Part shown: positions 1-5,630 of the stretch, one piece after another
Position numbering within the stretch: the stretch's first letter is position 1
Layout: each line of letters starts with the position of its first letter
Source of the DNA: Pseudomonadota bacterium
GTDB lineage: Bacteria; Pseudomonadota; Alphaproteobacteria; Rhizobiales; Beijerinckiaceae
DNA length: 5,630 nucleotides
NCBI GenBank assembly: GCA_021812505.1
Contig: JAKANG010000129.1
Span: 1-5,630 of the forward strand
Reading direction: 5' to 3'
Made by a program: the position numbers and the translations under genes
Notes under the pieces: generated by a model
Told to the model about the DNA's origin: nothing
Seen by the model: the letters and a program-made list of their open reading frames with translations, nothing else
Databases searched by the model: none

Positions 1-732
1 GCCCTGTTCGACCGCAAGAAGCAAGGCTTCGGCATGGTCGTCGACATAGAGCCAGTCGCGGATGTTCTCGCCGGCGCCATAGACGGGCAGGGGCTTGCCT
101 TCCAGGGCGTTGAGGATGATCAGCGGGATCAGCTTCTCGGGGAACTGGTAAGGCCCGTAATTATTCGAGCAATTGGTGGCGACGGTGGGCAGGCCGTAAG
201 TATGGGTCCAGGCGCGCACCAGATGATCGGAGCCGGCCTTCGAGGCGGAATAGGGCGAATTGGGCGCGTAGGGCGTGTCTTCGCGGAATAGGCCGTCATC
301 GCCGAGCGATCCAAAAACTTCGTCGGTCGAGATGTGGTGGAAGCGGAAATTCCGGGCCGCCTCGCCCTGGAGCCCGCGCCAGTGGCGCAGAGCTTCCTGC
401 AACATGACGAAAGTGCCGACCAGATTCGTCTGAATGAACTCGCCGGGGCCGTCGATCGAGCGATCGACATGGCTCTCCGCGGCCAGATGCATCACCCAGT
501 CGGGCTTGAAGGACTCGAAGGCCGCGCGCACCGCCCCGGCGTCGCAGATGTCGCCCTGCGCGAAATGATAGCGCGGGTGGGCGGCGACCGGCGCGAGCGA
601 GGCCAGATTGCCGGCGTAAGTGAGCTTATCGAAGACCAGCACCTCATGAGGCGTCTGCTCGATGATGCGCCGCGCGACCGCCGAACCGATGAAGCCCGCG
701 CCGCCGGTGACCAGTATATGTTTGCAAGCCAC
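1..732 (-). CDS. rfbB: dTDP-glucose 4,6-dehydratase, partial (C-terminus beyond left edge)
   Basis: This cytoplasmic NAD-dependent enzyme of the extended short-chain dehydrogenase family converts dTDP-glucose to dTDP-4-keto-6-deoxyglucose, the second step toward dTDP-rhamnose and related surface sugars. The 244 residues present cover about two thirds of the usual ~350. The Rossmann motif GGAGFIG is at residues 10-16, DKLTYAGN at 35-42, [12 protein letters not shown] at 82-93, the catalytic STDEVFG at 135-141 (Asp137, Glu138), the YxxxK pair at Tyr161/Lys165, and [17 protein letters not shown] at 187-203, all typical of RfbB/RmlB. I chose the GTG at 732-730 because the Rossmann strand follows directly and an AAAGGG ribosome-binding site lies 7 nt upstream. 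The reading frame is intact to the window edge. The isomerase gene ends 77 nt upstream on the same strand, so co-transcription is possible. The family call is very secure; the specific sugar pathway is inferred, since no rfbA/C/D is visible here. Confidence 0.97.
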   Translation of the reverse strand, partial: MACKHILVTGGAGFIGSAVARRIIEQTPHEVLVFDKLTYAGNLASLAPVAAHPRYHFAQGDICDAGAVRAAFESFKPDWVMHLAAESHVDRSIDGPGEFIQTNLVGTFVMLQEALRHWRGLQGEAARNFRFHHISTDEVFGSLGDDGLFREDTPYAPNSPYSASKAGSDHLVRAWTHTYGLPTVATNCSNNYGPYQFPEKLIPLIILNALEGKPLPVYGAGENIRDWLYVDDHAEALLLAVEQG

Positions 733-809
733 GAAAAGACCCTTTGGTGAAGCGTGACAGTCCTAGAATCTTGCGGCGCCGGAGGGAAGCGCTAATTCCA
801 AAAAAGAAG

Positions 810-1430
810 TCAGGCGTCAGGCCGAAAGGGCGCCCGTCCGCTGGTCAGCGCGTCGTCGAGCAGTTCGAGGCGGTCCTGGCCCCAGAACACCTCCCCGTCG
901 AGCACATAGGATGGCGAGCCGAACACGCCGGCTTCCAGCGCGAGCGCCAGATTGCCCTGATAGCAGGTCTCCGCCTCGCCGCTCTCGCCTCGCCGCAGCC
1001 AGGCCGGCTCATAGCCCGTTTCGCCGAGGATTTGCGCCAGCGTCGCGACATCGCCGACATCGAGCTGGCGCTCGAAGGCGCCGGCGAAGGCGCCCGCCAT
1101 GAAATTCGAGGGGTCCACTCCAGCCAGGGTCATGGCGCAGACGATCCTGTCTCCGGGCGCGGGATCGAAGGGCCAGTGCCTGGGATGGAGGTGGAGCTTC
1201 AGGCCGCGCTTTTCGCGCCAGCGTTGCAATTCGACGATCCGGTAGTTCTGCCGCAGCGGATGACGCCTGGCGAGCGGCAAGCCCCCCGATTCCGGATAGA
1301 TCTGGTGCAGAGAGACGGGACGGTAGTTCACGCGCAGCTTGTGCTTGGCGACAAGCGCCTGAAATGCGCCATGGCCGATGTAGGCCCAAGGGCTGTGCAA
1401 GGAGAAATAAACGGCGATCTGACGGCCCAT
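810..1430 (-). CDS. 2-hydroxychromene-2-carboxylate isomerase family protein (DsbA-like, kappa-GST type)
   Basis: This is a complete 206-aa thioredoxin-fold protein of the DsbA / HCCA-isomerase family. Characterised members (NahD) use glutathione to isomerise 2-hydroxychromene-2-carboxylate in naphthalene breakdown, and close relatives are kappa-class glutathione transferases. The first strand and active-site loop read YFSLHSPWAYIG (residues 8-19); Ser13 of the SP pair takes the place of the DsbA cysteine and is the likely glutathione-activating residue. The cis-proline loop GSPSYV (171-176, Pro173) leads into GEVFWGQDRLELL (179-191), a hallmark of the family. No signal peptide is seen, so it is probably cytoplasmic. 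The ATG at 1430 is preferred because the fold begins immediately and GAGAG lies about 5 nt upstream; a TTG at 1475 would add 15 residues of unlikely sequence. No aromatic-degradation genes are visible, so the true substrate is unknown; many alphaproteobacteria carry such orphan homologues. Confidence 0.92.
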   Translation of the reverse strand: MGRQIAVYFSLHSPWAYIGHGAFQALVAKHKLRVNYRPVSLHQIYPESGGLPLARRHPLRQNYRIVELQRWREKRGLKLHLHPRHWPFDPAPGDRIVCAMTLAGVDPSNFMAGAFAGAFERQLDVGDVATLAQILGETGYEPAWLRRGESGEAETCYQGNLALALEAGVFGSPSYVLDGEVFWGQDRLELLDDALTSGRAPFRPDA

Positions 1431-1560
1431 GGCGCTCTCGCAAGAGTTTGGTTCCCTGGCGCCAGCATGGCTCAAGGCGATCGCTCCGGCAATGGGCGGC
1501 CGTTCTGACCGGGTCCGATCTTGCGCCGGCGGCAGGAATGCGACTCCGCAAAGCGCTCTT

Positions 1561-1598
1561 GGAAATGATTAAAATGGCCCGCGCGATTGGCGGGCCAT
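1561..1598 (-). terminator. Probable intrinsic terminator downstream of the MerR gene
   Basis: A perfect 9-bp inverted repeat, ATGGCCCGC at 1574-1582 and GCGGGCCAT at 1590-1598, encloses a 7-nt loop. Read on the minus strand, the GC-rich stem is followed directly by TTTTAATCATTT, a U-rich tail in otherwise very GC-rich DNA. It lies 105 nt past the MerR stop codon and 131 nt before the isomerase start, so it would separate those two transcription units. On the plus strand no T-run follows, so it is directional. The arrangement is seen directly; termination activity is inferred. Confidence 0.72.
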
Positions 1599-1667
1599 GG
1601 GACACGTCGGTTCTCGATCTGCTTTTGTCGCGATTCGCCGGCGTTTCCTCGGGCGCCGGGGAAGGAT

Positions 1668-1695
1668 GCGGCCTGGCGCGCGAAGGGCAGGCCGC
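1668..1695 (-). repeat. Inverted repeat (hairpin) just after the MerR stop codon
   Basis: GCGGCCTG at 1668-1675 pairs perfectly with CAGGCCGC at 1688-1695 across a 12-nt loop. On the minus strand it begins 7 nt after the MerR stop codon. No T-run follows, so it is not a classical terminator. It could stabilise the 3' end of the merR message, or be a chance stem in GC-rich sequence. Confidence 0.45.
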
Positions 1696-1702
1696 GGGAT
1701 GT

Positions 1703-2122
1703 TCAATCCGGCGCGCCGGTGAGGCGGCGTTGGGTCGCGCGCAGTTCCTCGATCGCCTGATCAAGTTCGGTGCGGCGTCCTTCGAGATGGCGAAGCTGGG
1801 CCAGCACCATCGTTTCGTCCAGCGTAAAATCCGCAGTCGGCTGGGCGGCGCTCGCGTCGGCGTCGAGCAGGCCGGAAATTTCACTGAGCGTGAAGCCGAG
1901 GTGCTTGCCCTTGAGGATCAGCTGAAGCCGAGTCCTCTGGGTCGAATCATAGAAGCGCGCGCCGCCACGGCGCAAAGGCTTCAGCAGGCCGCGTTGCTCG
2001 TAAAAGCGCAAGGCGCGGAGTGTAATCCCATAGATTCGCGCAATTTCGCCGATGGTCAGCATTTCGGCGAGCGATTGCTCGCGGTGGGGAAGGCGTTCGA
2101 CGCGCTGGGCTGAGGATTTCAT
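1703..2122 (-). CDS. MerR-family transcriptional regulator
   Basis: A 139-aa DNA-binding regulator. The winged helix-turn-helix occupies about residues 22-60: LTIGEIARIYGITLRALRFYEQ (22-43) followed by the wing RGLLKPLRRGGARFYD (44-59), which has the family-typical RFYE and R-x-Y elements. It continues with RTRLQLILKGKHLGFTLSEISGLL, and the C-terminal third (about 98-132) is a predicted dimerising helix, ELDQAIEELRATQRRL. The effector region is very short and has no cysteines, so metal sensing of the CueR/ZntR/MerR kind is unlikely. The helix region resembles the LiuR-like MerR proteins that control acyl-CoA or amino-acid catabolism in proteobacteria, but the ligand is unknown. The ATG at 2122 has AGGA 10 nt upstream. 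A GTG at 2164 would add 14 residues, but it lies at or upstream of the predicted promoter -10; a third option is the Met at residue 21. The gene is divergent from the podJ-like gene. Confidence 0.93.
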   Translation of the reverse strand: MKSSAQRVERLPHREQSLAEMLTIGEIARIYGITLRALRFYEQRGLLKPLRRGGARFYDSTQRTRLQLILKGKHLGFTLSEISGLLDADASAAQPTADFTLDETMVLAQLRHLEGRRTELDQAIEELRATQRRLTGAPD

Positions 2123-2157
2123 TTTTGTGAGGTCCTGGATGGGAAGGGAATCGGAAC

Positions 2158-2189
2158 ATGACACACGGAAAGGTTGTAACCTTCGTCAA
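2158..2189 (-). promoter_or_regulatory. Predicted MerR-type promoter of the regulator gene
   Basis: On the minus strand a good -35 hexamer, TTGACG (2189-2184), is followed by exactly 20 bp and then TGTCAT (2163-2158), a 4/6 match to the -10 consensus. An over-long 19-20 bp spacer holding a dyad is the hallmark of promoters controlled by MerR-family proteins, which untwist the DNA to activate. Transcription would start near 2151, which supports the ATG at 2122 as the translation start. The hexamers and spacing are seen; promoter activity and autoregulation are inferred. Confidence 0.55.
2170..2183. promoter_or_regulatory. Probable MerR operator dyad
   Basis: AAGGTTGTAACCTT is a perfect 6-bp inverted repeat around a 2-nt centre. 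It abuts the predicted -35 hexamer and lies wholly inside the 20-bp spacer, as MerR-family operators do. A further half-site, ACAACCT at 2191-2197, forms a 7-bp inverted repeat with AGGTTGT at 2171-2177, on the side facing the podJ-like gene. The likely binder is the adjacent MerR protein. Confidence 0.55.
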
Positions 2190-2247
2190 CACAACCTGCA
2201 ATGAAAATTTCACAGCTTTAACTTGTGTGTCTCAAAATCGATCATGG

Positions 2248-2262
2248 TTAACGGGATGTTTA
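2248..2262 (+). promoter_or_regulatory. CtrA-like binding motif upstream of the podJ-like gene
   Basis: TTAA at 2248-2251 is separated by exactly 7 nt from TTTA at 2259-2262. This matches the alphaproteobacterial CtrA full-site consensus TTAA-N7-TTAA at 7 of 8 fixed bases. It lies 116 nt before the start codon of a predicted cell-polarity gene, a plausible cell-cycle-controlled target. A weak -10-like TAAATT follows at 2266-2271, without a convincing -35 at the right distance. The motif is short, so chance occurrence is a real alternative. Confidence 0.35.
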
Positions 2263-2367
2263 CCCTAAATTCGGAAAGTCGATGGGAGGCCTGAGAGCGT
2301 CGCCGAATCGCGCCGACGCGGCAAGTCAGGCCCTATGCGGAACAAGGGTTTCACCCCGCTCGACAGC

Positions 2368-2381
2368 AGGATCGACAAATG
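2368..2381 (+). promoter_or_regulatory. Ribosome-binding site and start codon of the podJ-like gene
   Basis: AGGA at 2368-2371 lies 7 nt before the ATG at 2379-2381, and the conserved N-terminal family signature begins within a few codons. Together these fix the start. The leader from 2282 to 2378 also contains an ATG at 2282, but its frame does not carry protein-like sequence. Confidence 0.75.
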
Positions 2382-5300
2382 ACCAAAGCGGCTCCGTGGA
2401 GCATCAAGGGCGTGGATTTCGATGTGCGCGAGGCCGCGAAGGAAGCCGCGCGGCGCGACGGGCTGTCTTTGGGCGAGTGGATGAATCGGGCGATCGCGGA
2501 CCGCGCCGCCGAAATCGGCGCCAACGCCCAGGAGTTCGACGCCGACGAAAGGCTGGAGGCCGTCGCCGCCCAGCTTGCGCGCCTCAGCCAGGCGCCGCGC
2601 GCCGACGAGACGCCGCGCCGGCGGCGCGGCGAGTCCGACCGGCGCGTCGAATCCCGGTCGAATGAGGATGATGCAAGGGAATGGGGCGAAAGCGCGCGGA
2701 CGACCGAGCGCGTGAGCCGCCGGAACGTCGCGCCGGAGCCCCGCCGGGGCCGCGCCGCCGCCGCCGAGCTGTTCATGCGCCGGAATTCGGACCCGATCCG
2801 CCGCGGGCGTTACGCTCGCGAAAGCGCCGACGCGGAGGCCCTGCTCGAACAGGCGGTCGCCGCCTTCGAGGAGCAGGCGAGTCGGGTCGAAACGCGGGCC
2901 GCGCGCGCCATCGCCAATGTCGCCCAGCTGATCGAGGCCTCCGAGGAGGATCGCGCCGACACCCTGGCTCAGGTCGGCGCCCGGCTGAGCGAAATCGAGC
3001 AACGATTGAATCGCCGCGACAAGGAGGCGACCAAGCCGCTACGGGGCGCGATCGGCTCTGCCCACGCCCGGCTTGGCGAATTCGAAACCCGGCTGTCGCG
3101 CCAGGAACGGCCGTCCGACGACGATGCCCTGCGCGGCGCGCTGGAGCGCCTGGAGTCGCGGATCGAGGCAATGTCGCGTCAATCCGGGGAAGGCGCGGAC
3201 GAATCCTGTCTGCGCCGGCTCGATGGGCGGCTTGCCGCGATTCTTGCCCGGCTCGACCGGCCGGCGCCGCAGGGGCAGGATGGCGCGCACGCGCTCAAGG
3301 GCGGGGTCGCCGACGCGATCGGCCAGATCGCCGCGCGACAGCGCGATCTTGAGTCCGGCGTGCGCACGCCGCGCCCGCAGACGGCGCAGCTCACCGCGCT
3401 GCTGGACGAACGTTTCGAGGCCCTGGCGCGCAAATTCGACGCCGCCGCCGCCGGCGCGGCGCCCCCCGCCGATCATATCGACCGCCTCCAGACCGGACTC
3501 GAATCCCTTTCCGGCCGGATCGACGCGATGCGCCAGGATTTCGTCGCATCCGGCGCCCAGTCGCGAGCCGAGCTGGAGCGATTGGCGGGCGATCTGGGGG
3601 CGCGCGTCGACGCGGCGCTCGCCGCGCCGCAAACCGCTGGAACCGAAAGCCTTGCCGCCAGGCTCGACGGACTCGACGCTCTCGGCCGCGACATCGCCCT
3701 CTTGGGCCGCGGCGTCGCCGAGGCGGCGCCGCGGGCGGCGGTAAAGGAACTTGAAAACGCGGTCCGCGCGCTTTCGGATCGCGTGGACAACGCTCGCGAG
3801 GCTATGCTTCAAGCCGCCGCGACCCGTCCCGAGCCGACCTCGTCCGCGGAGATCGACGCCCTCGGCGAAAAGATCGCGGCGATGAGCCGGGCGCTGGACG
3901 ATCTCGCCCCGCGCAGCCAGGTGGCCTCGCTCGAAGACGCCGTGCGGGCGCTGACCCTGCGCATCGAGCGTTCGCGCGAGGAAGGCATGCGCGAGGCCGT
4001 GCTGGCCCCGATCGAATTGCTCGCCGACGACGTGCGCCAGGCGCTGGCCGAGGCCGGCGCCCCGGCCCATTTCGAAGGCGTCTCGCGCCAGTTGCGCGAG
4101 GTCGAGGACAAGCTGGACCAATTGCGCCAGGCGGGCGGGGGCGACCTCGCCGACTTCCTCCAGATCCGTCATCAGACCGACCAGATCCGCGCCATGCTGG
4201 CCGCAGCGATGGATAAGATCGCGCCGATCGAGCGGCTGGAGCGCCAGGTCGGCGCCCTGGGCGAGCGGCTGGAGGAAGTCGCGCGCGAGAACCGCGACGC
4301 CGGCGCCGCGCAGGTCGCGCTGCCGTGGAGCGAAATCGAGGCGCGCCTGAGCGAACTCGCTTCGCGCTTCGACCGCGCGCCGCCGACGATCGACGACTCG
4401 CGATTCGACGACCTGGCCCGCCGCCTCGACGAACTCCACGACACCCTCGCGGCGCGGATCGAGGAGACGCGCGCGCCGGCGCGCGACAGCGAACACGATC
4501 GGATCGAACCCTTGCTGCGGTCGGTGGCTGAAAAGTTGAGCGCCCAGCCGGAGCCCCCATTCGATTCGAGCGCGATCGAGTCGCTCGATCGCCGCATTGC
4601 CGAGATCGCCCGGCGTCTGGAACTGTCCGGCGCGGAAACCGGCGTCCGCTTACAGCGCGCCGTCGAGGATCTGACGGAACGGCTCGAAACCTTGCGCGAG
4701 TCTGGGGGCGAGGAGAGAAATGCGCGGGAAATCAGCGATCTGCGCGAAAGGACGGAGGCTTCGGACCGCCTCGCCCAGCAAACCCTGTCGGCGGTTCACG
4801 AAACGCTCGAAAAGGTCGTCGACCGCCTCGCCATGCTGGAGGAAGACGTGATCGAGTCCCGCGGCGTCGGCGAGTTCGCGCCGCGCGCGCCGGCCCCCTC
4901 GGGAAGCGCGCGGGCCGCGGCCAGAGCCGCGGTCGACGCCGACGACATCCTGCTGGAGCCCCGCGCGGGGCAACCACGCGAACCCAAGGCTGGCGAGAGC
5001 CCCGCGCTTCCGCGCGTGGCCGAGATGGACGACGACGAGTCCGATTTCGGCTTCGACGCGCCGAGGCTCGGCAAGGACCCGGAGAGCCAGCCGGCGGCGG
5101 CGAGCTACATCGACATCGCCCGCCGCGCCCTCGCTGCGCGGATCGCCGCCGAATCCGCCGAAAAGCACGAAAAGGAACCGAAAAAGCGTCCCGCCGCGCC
5201 CGAAGCCAATGCGGGGAACAGTGTTGGCGCCGCCTTCGTCCGCCCGCTGGCGGTCGGCGAAAACAGCGGCGGGCGCCGTCTGCCCGCCCTGCTGGTGACA

Positions 5301-5630
5301 GCGGCGTCCCTGCTTTCGTTCGGAGCCTATGAGGCTTATCGCCTGTTCGACGGACCGCCGCCGCCGATGCAGGCGGTGTTGGCGCCCAAGGCCGAGGGCG
5401 CCCGCCCCGCCGGCCACGAACCTGCGGCCTCGCCCGCGCCGTCGCCCGCAAAAACCAGCGCCTCGGCTCCTGCGCCCGCCGCGGCTCCTGCGCCCGCTTC
5501 CGCTCCATCCCGCGAGGCTGGCGAGGACAACGGATCCGGCCGCTTGTGGCTGATGTGGCGAACGACGGTAATGCCGGATTCGTCCTTCGTCTCTCCCGCC
5601 CACGGCGATGCACGCGCGGACTCCGGGCCC
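2379..5630 (+). CDS. PodJ-like polar organizer / coiled-coil membrane protein, partial (C-terminus beyond right edge)
   Basis: The 1084 residues visible form an uninterrupted frame. Residues 6-35 (PWSIKGVDFDVREAAKEAAR, then DGLSLGEWMNRAI) are the N-terminal signature of PodJ-like proteins in Hyphomicrobiales. A highly charged Ala/Arg/Glu-rich body follows, with heptad-like coiled-coil stretches at about 152-215 and 728-827 and many shorter ones between. Next come an acidic Pro-rich stretch, the segment YIDIARRALAARIA (910-923), a KHEKEPKKR basic patch, and one membrane helix at about 968-984 (LPALLVTAASLLSFGAY) preceded by RR, which predicts N-terminus inside. A periplasmic Pro/Ala linker (about 994-1045) follows. 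In PodJ proteins, Sel1-like repeats and a peptidoglycan-binding region come after this, but they would lie past the window. PodJ of Caulobacter organises polar signalling proteins and pilus and holdfast assembly; the same role here is inferred. About 966 cytoplasmic residues is clearly longer than Caulobacter PodJ. The architecture is confident; orthology is moderate. Confidence 0.85.
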   Translation, partial: MTKAAPWSIKGVDFDVREAAKEAARRDGLSLGEWMNRAIADRAAEIGANAQEFDADERLEAVAAQLARLSQAPRADETPRRRRGESDRRVESRSNEDDAREWGESARTTERVSRRNVAPEPRRGRAAAAELFMRRNSDPIRRGRYARESADAEALLEQAVAAFEEQASRVETRAARAIANVAQLIEASEEDRADTLAQVGARLSEIEQRLNRRDKEATKPLRGAIGSAHARLGEFETRLSRQERPSDDDALRGALERLESRIEAMSRQSGEGADESCLRRLDGRLAAILARLDRPAPQGQDGAHALKGGVADAIGQIAARQRDLESGVRTPRPQTAQLTALLDERFEALARKFDAAAAGAAPPADHIDRLQTGLESLSGRIDAMRQDFVASGAQSRAELERLAGDLGARVDAALAAPQTAGTESLAARLDGLDALGRDIALLGRGVAEAAPRAAVKELENAVRALSDRVDNAREAMLQAAATRPEPTSSAEIDALGEKIAAMSRALDDLAPRSQVASLEDAVRALTLRIERSREEGMREAVLAPIELLADDVRQALAEAGAPAHFEGVSRQLREVEDKLDQLRQAGGGDLADFLQIRHQTDQIRAMLAAAMDKIAPIERLERQVGALGERLEEVARENRDAGAAQVALPWSEIEARLSELASRFDRAPPTIDDSRFDDLARRLDELHDTLAARIEETRAPARDSEHDRIEPLLRSVAEKLSAQPEPPFDSSAIESLDRRIAEIARRLELSGAETGVRLQRAVEDLTERLETLRESGGEERNAREISDLRERTEASDRLAQQTLSAVHETLEKVVDRLAMLEEDVIESRGVGEFAPRAPAPSGSARAAARAAVDADDILLEPRAGQPREPKAGESPALPRVAEMDDDESDFGFDAPRLGKDPESQPAAASYIDIARRALAARIAAESAEKHEKEPKKRPAAPEANAGNSVGAAFVRPLAVGENSGGRRLPALLVTAASLLSFGAYEAYRLFDGPPPPMQAVLAPKAEGARPAGHEPAASPAPSPAKTSASAPAPAAAPAPASAPSREAGEDNGSGRLWLMWRTTVMPDSSFVSPAHGDARADSGP

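Noticed and set aside
801..835. T-run on the minus strand just after the isomerase stop, as a possible terminator
   Set aside because: Only a weak 4-bp GGCG/CGCC stem precedes the T-run, so a terminator before rfbB is not supported.
1434..1465. Short palindromes CTGGCGCCAG (1456-1465) and CTCT/AGAG (1434-1445) ahead of the isomerase gene
   Set aside because: They are short and not positioned against a recognisable promoter; I could not support an operator or an RNA switch.
744..1508. Plus-strand open frame of 254 codons opposite the isomerase gene
   Set aside because: The minus-strand frame shows clear HCCA-isomerase motifs, so this is its antisense shadow.
2160..2231. Distant inverted repeat GACACAC (2160-2166) / GTGTGTC (2225-2231)
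   Set aside because: The arms are only 7 bp of simple sequence and are 58 nt apart; no known regulator layout fits.
2282..2665. Plus-strand open frame of 127 codons starting before the podJ-like gene
   Set aside because: It overlaps the podJ-like gene in another frame and gives an Arg/Ala-rich sequence without family features; it is a GC-driven shadow.
4470..4485. 16-bp perfect palindrome CGCGCGCCGGCGCGCG
   Set aside because: It lies inside coding sequence encoding Arg/Ala/Pro and uses only G and C, so it is expected by chance in this composition.
3039..4496. Long minus-strand open frame of 485 codons opposite the podJ-like gene
   Set aside because: It is antisense to a well-supported coding frame, is rich in Arg, Gly and Ala without a recognisable motif, and is a typical antisense shadow in GC-rich DNA.

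Overview
The window is GC-rich DNA whose gene content and codon use suggest an alphaproteobacterium, most likely of the order Hyphomicrobiales (Rhizobiales). The clearest clue is the long right-hand gene. Its N-terminal signature, long coiled-coil body, single membrane segment and Pro/Ala-rich linker match the PodJ-like polar organizer proteins of that group. A more exact placement would be guesswork.

Layout: bases 1-732 (minus strand) hold the first 244 codons of rfbB, dTDP-glucose 4,6-dehydratase, which runs off the left edge. Bases 810-1430 (minus) encode a complete 206-aa DsbA-fold protein of the 2-hydroxychromene-2-carboxylate isomerase / kappa-GST family. Bases 1431-1702 hold no gene but carry two strong hairpins; one, followed by a U-rich tract on the minus strand, looks like the terminator of the next gene. 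Bases 1703-2122 (minus) encode a small MerR-family regulator. Bases 2123-2378 are a divergent regulatory region with a MerR-type promoter/operator facing merR and a CtrA-like motif facing the right-hand gene. Bases 2379-5630 (plus) hold 1084 codons of the podJ-like gene, which runs off the right edge.

The genes do not form one pathway. rfbB supplies dTDP-sugars for surface polysaccharide (dTDP-rhamnose and relatives), and its partners rfbA/C/D, if present, would lie beyond the left edge. The isomerase is a glutathione-linked enzyme of uncertain substrate. The MerR protein probably controls at least its own promoter. The PodJ-like protein would act at a cell pole as a membrane-anchored scaffold. 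No mobile element, CRISPR array, tRNA or rRNA was seen. I found no new multi-gene system. The best leads are the MerR operator layout, the CtrA-like site before the polarity gene, and a possible ribbon-helix-helix-like N-terminus on the PodJ-like protein.
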